Part shown: piece by piece, positions 1 through 5,621 of the stretch | Layout of the letters: every line of letters begins with the position of its first letter | Numbering within the stretch: position 1 is the stretch's first letter | Assembly (NCBI GenBank): GCA_028687205.1 | Contig: JAQUAP010000043.1 | Span: 1 to 12,243 of the forward strand | Origin: Candidatus Omnitrophota bacterium | GTDB lineage: Bacteria > Omnitrophota > Gorgyraeia > Gygaellales > Profunditerraquicolaceae | DNA length: 12,243 nt | Direction: 5' to 3' | Notes under the pieces: generated by a model | What the model was told of the DNA's origin: nothing | Seen by the model: the letters and a program-made list of their open reading frames with translations, nothing else | Databases searched by the model: none | Program-made: the position numbers and the translations under genes

Positions 1-237
1 AAAGGTAAGCCATTCTGCGGTCGGTTCAGGCAAACCTTTTAATTTTTGGTTAAGGTAATGCAGGACAAGAATGCTTACCCAGTCTTTGGCCGCGGCATTA
101 CAGGAAACCGACAAGACTCTTTTTGCCGCCAGGTCAATACTATATTCATCGGCCAGAAATTTAACCGCTAAGTTGTTTGCCGGCTTTAACTTAGCTAAAT
201 CCTCCCAGGCCTTGGTTAAGGCTGCCTCATACCCCAT
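1..237 (-). CDS. DUF3786-family protein (C-terminus off the left edge)
   Basis: I translated the minus strand from ATG at 237 and found 79 codons with no stop up to the window edge. The N-terminus begins MGYEAALTKAWEDL. Further on come ILVLHYLNQKLKGLP and then TAEWLTF at the edge. This pattern, a Gly-Tyr-Glu-Ala start followed by a Leu-His-Tyr-Leu helix and a Glu-Trp-(Leu/Val)-(Thr/Ser)-Phe motif, is what I recall of the DUF3786 family. These are uncharacterised cytoplasmic proteins, often found in anaerobes and sometimes linked to corrinoid or iron-sulfur proteins. No catalytic residues are known to me, so no function is assigned. The gene is divergent from the helicase. A -35/-10 pair at 267-272 and 245-250 lies just upstream, only 7 nt from the ATG, and no Shine-Dalgarno is visible. 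The family call rests on short motifs in a partial sequence. Confidence 0.72.
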   Translation of the reverse strand, partial: MGYEAALTKAWEDLAKLKPANNLAVKFLADEYSIDLAAKRVLSVSCNAAAKDWVSILVLHYLNQKLKGLPEPTAEWLTF

Positions 238-244
238 CTTTTTT

Positions 245-272
245 ATTTTACTATTTTTATTAGATAAATCAA
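245..272 (-). promoter_or_regulatory. Promoter of the DUF3786 gene, probably leaderless
   Basis: Reading the minus strand, a -35-like TTGATT (272-267) is followed by a 16-bp AT-rich spacer and a -10-like TAAAAT (250-245). The ATG of the DUF3786 gene starts 7 nt beyond the -10, so transcription should begin at or within 1-2 nt of the start codon. No ribosome-binding site fits in between. The boxes are seen directly; promoter activity is inferred. Confidence 0.5.
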
Positions 273-283
273 CCATTTTAGAT

Positions 284-289
284 TATAAT
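284..289 (+). promoter_or_regulatory. -10 box TATAAT of the helicase gene, probably leaderless
   Basis: A perfect TATAAT lies 6 nt before the ATG at 296, and the sequence between (GTCCCT) has no Shine-Dalgarno. The expected transcription start coincides with the start codon, which points to a leaderless mRNA. The -35 region is weak: TTAGAT at 260-265 gives an 18-bp spacer. This box also argues that the reading frame upstream of 296 is not part of the protein. Confidence 0.5.
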
Positions 290-295
290 GTCCCT

Positions 296-2176
296 ATGAT
301 TTACGACCGGTTCCAACAGGAGGCGATTGACTACATCAACCAGGGCCATTCGGTTATTGTCTCGGCTCCCACCGGCGCAGGCAAGACCGCGATTGCCGAG
401 CACATTATCACGACCTGCATTGAAAAAAACATCGGCGTAATCTACACCGCGCCCATTAAGGCCCTCTCCAACCAGAAATTCCGCGATTTCCAGGCTCAGT
501 TCGGGGATAAGATCGGGATATTGACCGGCGATGTCTCATTAAACGCGCTTGCGCCGGTCTTAATCATGACCACCGAGATTTTTCGCAACAAAATCCTGGA
601 TGAACCGGGGAGCCTTGAACGGTACTCCTGGGTGATCTTTGACGAAATCCATTACATTGACAATCCTGAGCGCGGCACAGTCTGGGAAGAATCCCTGATA
701 TTCCTGCCCAAACATATGAATGTTCTCGGATTATCCGCTACTATCCCGAATATCAAGCAATTCGCCTCCTGGATTGAATCCGTCCATAATAAACCGATAA
801 AAACCGTGGTTGAAGAAAAACGGCCGGTGCCTTTACATTTCTTTTTCCAGGCGGGAAACGAGATCGCCGATAAGATCGACCACTTTAAAAGGATGCGTTT
901 TGCTAAACCCAATAAATTATTCGGCCTGATTAATTACCTGCGCGCTCAAGAAGGCCTGCCCTGCATATATTTTGTCTTCGGCCGCCGCCGCGCGGAAGAG
1001 CTGGCTGAGGAGCTGGCCTGCTCTAATTTCCTGAACGGCCAGGAAAAAACCCAGATACTGGAAATGTATAGCGCGCTATGCGAGCGTTTTGATTTAAAAA
1101 ACGACCGTACTGCCCAGAATTTATACCAGCTGGTGCAAAACGGGATCGCTTACCATCACGCCGGCATGCTTCCCACGTTAAAAGAGGTAATTGAGAGGCT
1201 TTTTACCAGCCGGCTTTTAAAGGTTATCTTTACCACCGAGACATTTGCCCTCGGTATTAATATGCCCAGCCGCTCGGTTATCTTTGATGAGTTGCGTAAA
1301 TTCTACGGCCGCTATGTGCGGAACCTTAAGACGCGCGATTTTTACCAGATGGCCGGACGCGCAGGCAGGCGCGGGATAGATACCGAAGGCTTTGTCTATT
1401 GCCGGCTTAATTTCCAGAGGATACGCCTGGATGAAGCCAGGCGCGTAATTTACGGCAAGCCCGAAGAAGTACGCAGCCAACTCAATACCTCTTACGCGAC
1501 GATATTAAACCTTTATGAAAAATATAAAGATGATTTATTCAAAGTCTATCCTCTATCCTTGCACTATTTCCAGTCGCGCAAAAATGAACAAAAAGAAGCG
1601 CTGCGCCTGATCGAGGCTAAATTAAGGCTGCTTAAAAACTCCGGCTACATAGATAACGGCAGCCTCACGGAAAAAGGAAAATTCGCCAAGAGCGTCTACG
1701 GTTATGAATTAATCTTAAGCGAGCTCTATGAGCAACAGGTGCTTGAACAGCTCGACGAGTTCGGCTTAGGGGTGGTGGCCGCAGCCTGCGTGTTTGAGCC
1801 GCGCAAAAACCAGCGCCTGCCTTCCAATCTCTCTAAAAACACCCGGCAGATTAAAAAAATGTGCGAGGAGATTTACGACGCGATAAAGCACAAGGAGCAA
1901 AAATTACGCATTTACCCTTTCAGCAAGCTTCCTTATTTTCATATGAGTACGGCAATGGAGGCGTGGCTGCGCGGGACGGCGTTTGATAAGACTTTGCGTT
2001 TCAGCGATACTGACGAAGGGGAAGTGGTGCGCTATTTCAGGATGAGCGTGCAGGTCTTACGCGAGATTTCCGAGGCCAAAGTATCTTCCTACCTGTTGAA
2101 AGACAAGATCAAAGAAACTATCCGCGTAATCAACCGCGACGTAGTGGACGCGGAAAAACAATTGCGCGAAGGTTAA
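296..2176 (+). CDS. Ski2-like DExH-box helicase (superfamily II)
   Basis: Predicted 626-residue ATP-dependent RNA (or DNA) helicase of the Ski2/Mtr4/HelY group. All core motifs are visible: motif I APTGAGKT at residues 24-31, Ia TAPIKALSNQ near 51-60, motif II DEIH at 116-119, motif III SAT at 147-149, motif IV region IYFVFGRRRAEELA from 224, motif V TTETFALGINMPSR near 313-326, and motif VI QMAGRAGRRG at 351-360. An RNA role in processing or decay is known for Ski2/Mtr4 relatives; it is inferred here. The C-terminal ~250 residues are probably winged-helix and helical-bundle domains. At 626 residues it is clearly shorter than the ~900-residue HelY/Mtr4 type, so the arch/beta-barrel insertion is likely missing. 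I chose ATG 296 because homology starts at MIYDRFQQEAIDYI. The 75 in-frame codons before it (from 71) run antisense through the DUF3786 gene and across its promoter. It is the only plus-strand gene and converges on the macro-NUDIX gene. Confidence 0.9.
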   Translation: MIYDRFQQEAIDYINQGHSVIVSAPTGAGKTAIAEHIITTCIEKNIGVIYTAPIKALSNQKFRDFQAQFGDKIGILTGDVSLNALAPVLIMTTEIFRNKILDEPGSLERYSWVIFDEIHYIDNPERGTVWEESLIFLPKHMNVLGLSATIPNIKQFASWIESVHNKPIKTVVEEKRPVPLHFFFQAGNEIADKIDHFKRMRFAKPNKLFGLINYLRAQEGLPCIYFVFGRRRAEELAEELACSNFLNGQEKTQILEMYSALCERFDLKNDRTAQNLYQLVQNGIAYHHAGMLPTLKEVIERLFTSRLLKVIFTTETFALGINMPSRSVIFDELRKFYGRYVRNLKTRDFYQMAGRAGRRGIDTEGFVYCRLNFQRIRLDEARRVIYGKPEEVRSQLNTSYATILNLYEKYKDDLFKVYPLSLHYFQSRKNEQKEALRLIEAKLRLLKNSGYIDNGSLTEKGKFAKSVYGYELILSELYEQQVLEQLDEFGLGVVAAACVFEPRKNQRLPSNLSKNTRQIKKMCEEIYDAIKHKEQKLRIYPFSKLPYFHMSTAMEAWLRGTAFDKTLRFSDTDEGEVVRYFRMSVQVLREISEAKVSSYLLKDKIKETIRVINRDVVDAEKQLREG

Positions 2177-2180
2177 AATT

Positions 2181-2258
2181 TAGGGACGGTTCTCAAGCCA
2201 AAGCTAAACTGTCCCCCCAACTGGGGACGCTTTAAGATTGAGTTGAGAACCGTCCCTA
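2181..2258. repeat. Paired REP-like palindrome between convergent genes; likely bidirectional terminator
   Basis: The outer arms are a perfect 16-bp inverted repeat: TAGGGACGGTTCTCAA at 2181-2196 against its complement at 2243-2258. The two halves are inverted copies of one ~35-bp unit (2182-2216 plus, 2257-2223 minus). They match at 28 of 35 positions by my count and are separated by CCAACT. Each unit starts AGGGACGG and ends GTCCCC, so it can fold on itself, and the GGGAC core appears four times. This is the layout of paired REP/BIME elements. I recall GGGACGGTTCT-type palindromes as common intergenic repeats in uncultured bacteria, but cannot confirm it here. After the right arm the plus strand reads ATTTTGTTTT, which would suit intrinsic termination of the helicase transcript. 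The minus-strand exit (AAATTTTAACC) is a weaker U-tract. The right arm contains the TAG stop of the macro-NUDIX gene. Confidence 0.75.
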
Positions 2259-3185
2259 TTTTGTTTTGAGATAATCCTCTAATATCTTTTTGTGGTCAAA
2301 GGCAAAATCTATTTTTTCTATCTCGCTTAATTTCACTACTTTTAATCCTGCTGCGTCATCGCCTGCCCGGGGTTTACCTTTAGCCTTAGCTATAAAAACA
2401 GTCGCAATGGTGTGGAAACGCGGGTCGCGTTTAGGGTCGGAATAAGTATGGAATTGTTTTATTTCTGTGAGCTCTAAATCCGTCTCCTCTTTTGCCTCCC
2501 TGGCTACCGCATCCTCTAAGCTCTCCCCATAATCCACAAAGCCTCCGGGGAGCGCCCAGCCAAAAGGAGGATTTTTTCTTTGGATAAGCACTACGCCCCC
2601 GTCTATTTCAATCAGGGCGTCAACCGTGGAAAAGGGCCCGTTTTGCAGTTTATAAAGGATATGCTCAAGGTATTTTATGACCCCCTGGTTAAAAATATCA
2701 TAAGCTTCCTGGTCGTAAAGGCAAAAAGTAATTTCTTTGAGCCCGGATTTTCCTTCTCTTAAATAGCGCCAGACCTCCTGCGCCATAATCTTGGCAGAGG
2801 CTAATAACGGAAAACCGCCTACTCCGCAGCCTAATGCCGGGAAGGCGATAGACTTTACGCCTAATTCATCGGCGACCCTTAATGAATTCCCGCAGGAAGA
2901 GCGTATTTTTACTTCACCGGTCTTAAAATCCATGCCCATGGTCGCGGCGTGGATGATATATTTTGCCTTTAAAGCGCCGGCGGCAGTAAAGATCGCTTCG
3001 CCTATTTCGATGGGGCATTTTTTTACTGCCTCTTCCTCAATTGCCTTGCCCCCTTTTTTCTTAATCGCTCGAGCTAGCCCACCGCCCATAACGCCCTTAT
3101 TATTCGCGGCGTTGACGATGGCGTCTACTTTCAGCTCAGTTATATCCTGCTGAACAACTTTTATTTCGCAATTTTTAATCTGCAT
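2256..3185 (-). CDS. Macro domain-NUDIX hydrolase fusion (ADP-ribose related)
   Basis: A 309-residue two-domain protein. Residues 1 to ~172 are a macro domain: DAIVNAANNKGVMGGGLA (21-38) carries the Asn and glycine-rich ADP-ribose contacts, and PALGCGVGGFP (116-126) is the phosphate loop. Residues ~185-309 are a NUDIX domain. Its box runs from G215 through E221, R229-E230 and E233-E234, with the catalytic acidic residues intact. The usual Gly near its end is Asp (D236). The stretch HTYSDPKRDPRFHT (246-259) and the later GDDA are typical of ADP-ribose pyrophosphatase-like NUDIX proteins (COG1051). Likely role: bind or deacylate ADP-ribose species and split ADP-ribose to AMP and ribose-5-phosphate. 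That is inferred from the two families. The ATG overlaps the end of trpB2 by 11 bp, with AGGG a few bases upstream, so translation is probably coupled. The stop TAG sits inside the right arm of the palindromic repeat. Confidence 0.88.
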   Translation of the reverse strand: MQIKNCEIKVVQQDITELKVDAIVNAANNKGVMGGGLARAIKKKGGKAIEEEAVKKCPIEIGEAIFTAAGALKAKYIIHAATMGMDFKTGEVKIRSSCGNSLRVADELGVKSIAFPALGCGVGGFPLLASAKIMAQEVWRYLREGKSGLKEITFCLYDQEAYDIFNQGVIKYLEHILYKLQNGPFSTVDALIEIDGGVVLIQRKNPPFGWALPGGFVDYGESLEDAVAREAKEETDLELTEIKQFHTYSDPKRDPRFHTIATVFIAKAKGKPRAGDDAAGLKVVKLSEIEKIDFAFDHKKILEDYLKTK

Positions 3186-4581
3186 TCCGCCCTAGCCGTT
3201 TCTTTTTTGTCGTTCGGGGTTTAGGGAAATTTTTTATTGATGCCAGCGATTGCCTTAAGGCTTCCTCGGGCAAATGATATTCAAACAACTTGCCGCTTAA
3301 GAATCTTTCGTAGCCTGCTAAATCCATCAGGCCGTGGCCGCTGTAATTAAAAAGGATGGTTTTTTTCTTGCCCTCTTTTTTGGCCTTAAGCGCCTCGTCA
3401 ATAACGCAGGCAATGGCGTGGCTTGTCTCGGGAGCGGGGATCATTCCTTCGGTTTTAATCCAGAGCATGGCTGACTGGTAGCATTTTATCTGGTCATAGG
3501 CTGCCGGCTCAACCAAGCCGTCGATAATGGCCTGGCTGACTAAAGGCGCCATGCCATGATAACGCAGCCCCCCGGCATGTATAGGCTCCGGGACAAAGCT
3601 ATGCCCTAAAGTAAACATGGGAAGCAGGGGGGTAAGCCCGGCTGTGTCGCCGAAATCATAAGCAAAAGGCCCGCGGGTCAGCGTCGGGCAGGCGGTAGGC
3701 TCAACCGGTATGATTTTGATTTTTGCGCCGTGGATCTTATCGTAGAGAAAGGGAAAAGCTATTCCGGCGAAATTACTTCCTCCGCCGACGCAGCCGATAA
3801 TAATATCCGGCTTCTTTTCCCCGGCTAAAGCCAGTTGCTTCTTGGCCTCTAAGCCGATAATCGTCTGGTGCAGCAATACGTGGTTTAATACGCTGCCTAA
3901 AGAATAACGGGTCTTGCCGCTCTTATCTGAAACTGCTTCTTCTACCGCTTCGCTGATCGCCATCCCCAGGCTTCCCGGGGTGGACGGCATCTTCGCTAAA
4001 ATTTCTCTTCCGGCACTGGTCTCATTGCTGGGGCTGGCCACACATTTTGCCCCCCAGACCTGCATCATCGTTTTGCGCAAGGGCTTCTGGTCAAAACTGA
4101 TGCGCACCATAAAAACCTTGCATTCCAGCCCGATGATATTGCAGGCAAAGGCCAGGGCGCATCCCCATTGCCCGGCGCCGGTTTCCGTGGTTAATTTTTT
4201 TATCCCGAATTTTTTGTTGTACCAGGCCTGCGCTACGGCGGTGTTGGGCTTATGGCTGCCGGCGGGGCTTACGCTTTCATCCTTGTAATAAATCCGCGCC
4301 GGAGTTTTCAGGTATTGTTCAAGGTAGACTGCCCGGCGTAAAGGCGCCGGGCGCCAGCGGTAAAGAATCCCTAAAATCTCTTCCGGAATATCTATCCAGC
4401 GTTTGGTGGATACCTCCTGCTCGATTAAATTCATCGGAAAGACTTTAGCCAGCATCTTAGGCTCTAAGGGGCTGCCGTCTGCCCCGAGCGGAGGAAGAAG
4501 CGGAGTGGGTAAATCCGCGGCCAGGTTATACCATTTTTTGGGGATATCCCTTTCGCTGAGGAATATTTTATGGCTAACCAT
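3175..4581 (-). CDS. trpB: TrpB2-type tryptophan synthase beta chain (PLP enzyme)
   Basis: A 468-residue PLP-dependent enzyme of the TrpB2 subfamily (COG1350/TIGR01415). The PLP lysine is K111 in GSHKPNTA (108-115). ETGAGQWG (133-140) is the catalytic Glu loop, VGGGSN (265-270) the phosphate-binding glycine loop, and EGMIPAPETSHA (378-389) and NYSGHG (412-417) are conserved C-terminal motifs. It has the longer N-terminus typical of TrpB2, starting MVSHKIFLSERDIPKKWYN. The reaction is condensation of indole with serine to tryptophan. Stand-alone TrpB2 enzymes have been proposed to salvage indole or deaminate serine. No trpA or other trp gene is in the window, so the pathway role is open. The ATG starts 1 nt after the barrel gene's stop (TAATATG) with no good Shine-Dalgarno, suggesting termination-reinitiation. 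The C-terminus is a basic tail (TTKKKRLGRNAD). Confidence 0.93.
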   Translation of the reverse strand: MVSHKIFLSERDIPKKWYNLAADLPTPLLPPLGADGSPLEPKMLAKVFPMNLIEQEVSTKRWIDIPEEILGILYRWRPAPLRRAVYLEQYLKTPARIYYKDESVSPAGSHKPNTAVAQAWYNKKFGIKKLTTETGAGQWGCALAFACNIIGLECKVFMVRISFDQKPLRKTMMQVWGAKCVASPSNETSAGREILAKMPSTPGSLGMAISEAVEEAVSDKSGKTRYSLGSVLNHVLLHQTIIGLEAKKQLALAGEKKPDIIIGCVGGGSNFAGIAFPFLYDKIHGAKIKIIPVEPTACPTLTRGPFAYDFGDTAGLTPLLPMFTLGHSFVPEPIHAGGLRYHGMAPLVSQAIIDGLVEPAAYDQIKCYQSAMLWIKTEGMIPAPETSHAIACVIDEALKAKKEGKKKTILFNYSGHGLMDLAGYERFLSGKLFEYHLPEEALRQSLASIKNFPKPRTTKKKRLGRNAD

Positions 4582-4582
4582 A

Positions 4583-5572
4583 TTACATTACAATATCCAG
4601 GCGGAATTCAGTGTAGAACCCGTTCTTAAGCGCGACCTTGCCCAGGCTATCCTGCCGGTATTCAATAGCGCGGTTAAAGACCCCGCCCAGAGAGAACGAA
4701 CTCTCGATATATTTATTTAACGCATACCTTATGCCCGCACCCGTGCGTATCTCGTTATAATTAAGCACCGCGTTCTTATTAAATTCGCCCTGGTTTACCT
4801 TATATTCCTCGGCGACCCAGGCCCCTTCGGCAAAAACCGTCCATTTCTTATTCAACGCATAAGAGATCTCCGGGTTACTGGGAATAATGTTAAAAGTAAG
4901 CTGGTCATTAGGCCTGTAGATAAGACCGGCGATCGGTGAAACCGCGGGCTTAGAACCGGGTTCATACTGCGCTCCCAAAACAAAGGTCCACTTCTCATCC
5001 GGCTGGTAGATCATGAAATAGCGTTGATTCAGGTGAAACGACTCAGAGCGGAAATTCCAGTTATCGGTGTAAAACGAAGGCGCCAGGCCGATAGTGAAAT
5101 AGGTTTTATCAAAGTTAAAGAAAGGGAAAGTAGCTTCCGCGCCAAAGGATACTGTCGTCAATTGCGTCGGCAGCTTAACGGCGGTAGAATTATTTATCGT
5201 GATATATTTAGAGCCGATGGCGAATTCGACAGGAATTTTACCAAAGGCCTTCACTTGATAGCTGTACTCTGAAGCCACGGACGCTAACCCGACTTTACCC
5301 GACTGGTTTTTAGCTCTTGAGGCGGGATAAAAACGCGCGCGGGTATCCCATTCCTGCGCGTAAGCCTCTTCCGCTACTATAACTGCCTTACCTAATTCCT
5401 GACGGTAGCTTTCTATGGGAACAAGATTAGGTTCCTGGGCTTGTCTAAACGCCTCTTCCTGCGCCCAGGCTTTTCCATCATCCGCATAAACATTTGCTAT
5501 AAACGCTGAAGCAAAAACGCAGAGTAACGCCAGGACCAAAAACTTTACCCTTCCGGCTTTTTCCATAAACAT
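4583..5572 (-). CDS. Secreted outer-membrane beta-barrel protein, unknown function
   Basis: A 329-residue protein with a clear Sec signal peptide: basic MEKAGRVK, a hydrophobic core at about 11-27, and likely cleavage after VYA (residue 30). After a Gln/Ala/Glu-rich segment (~31-75) come alternating amphipathic strands rich in Tyr, Phe and Thr with Asn/Asp-Pro turns, for example FTIGLAPSFYTDNWNF, WTFVLGAQYEPGSKPAV and RYALNKYIESSFSLGGVF. This is the pattern of an outer-membrane barrel. The order (PIAGLIYRPNDQLTF, then PEISYALNKKWTVFAEG) recalls the DUF6268 outer-membrane family, a tentative match. The last residues, FRLDIVM, lack the usual terminal aromatic. No substrate can be inferred. The first ATG is chosen because AAGGAGG lies 6 nt upstream; a second ATG two codons later would sit too far. 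It appears to lead a transcription unit with trpB2 and macro-NUDIX. Confidence 0.7.
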   Translation of the reverse strand: MFMEKAGRVKFLVLALLCVFASAFIANVYADDGKAWAQEEAFRQAQEPNLVPIESYRQELGKAVIVAEEAYAQEWDTRARFYPASRAKNQSGKVGLASVASEYSYQVKAFGKIPVEFAIGSKYITINNSTAVKLPTQLTTVSFGAEATFPFFNFDKTYFTIGLAPSFYTDNWNFRSESFHLNQRYFMIYQPDEKWTFVLGAQYEPGSKPAVSPIAGLIYRPNDQLTFNIIPSNPEISYALNKKWTVFAEGAWVAEEYKVNQGEFNKNAVLNYNEIRTGAGIRYALNKYIESSFSLGGVFNRAIEYRQDSLGKVALKNGFYTEFRLDIVM

Positions 5573-5578
5573 TTACTT

Positions 5579-5585
5579 CCTCCTT
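5579..5585 (-). promoter_or_regulatory. Strong Shine-Dalgarno AAGGAGG for the barrel gene
   Basis: AAGGAGG on the minus strand is followed by AAGTAA (6 nt) and the ATG at 5572. It is the best ribosome-binding site in the window, where many genes have weak or no such site. It decides the start at 5572 over the ATG at 5566, and suggests high translation of the barrel protein. Confidence 0.8.
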
Positions 5586-5606
5586 TTTGTTTTATTAGTT
5601 TTTCTA

Positions 5607-5612
5607 ATTATA
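5607..5612 (-). promoter_or_regulatory. Promoter of the barrel-trpB2-macro/NUDIX unit (extended -10)
   Basis: On the minus strand TATAAT (5612-5607) is preceded by TGG, giving the extended -10 form TGNTATAAT. The -35 region (~5630-5635) is AT-rich and has no good match, as is common with an extended -10. The predicted start near 5600 leaves a leader of roughly 27 nt containing the strong Shine-Dalgarno. Just past the -10, ATTAG-TTTTT-CTAAT (plus strand, 5594-5608) is a short inverted repeat that could be an operator half-site pair or a leader hairpin. It may equally be chance in AT-rich DNA. Confidence 0.55.
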
Positions 5613-5621
5613 CCATAAATA

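Noticed and set aside
71..295. 75-codon N-terminal extension of the helicase frame
   Set aside because: It runs antisense to the DUF3786 gene and over its promoter, lacks helicase homology, and includes the TATAAT box just before the better start at 296.
3914..4288. 124-codon plus-strand open frame antisense to trpB2
   Set aside because: The opposite strand has a full, motif-complete TrpB2; this frame has no recognisable domain and is a coding shadow. The same holds for the frames at 4403-4720, 2791-3153, 8175-8546 and 11034-11471.
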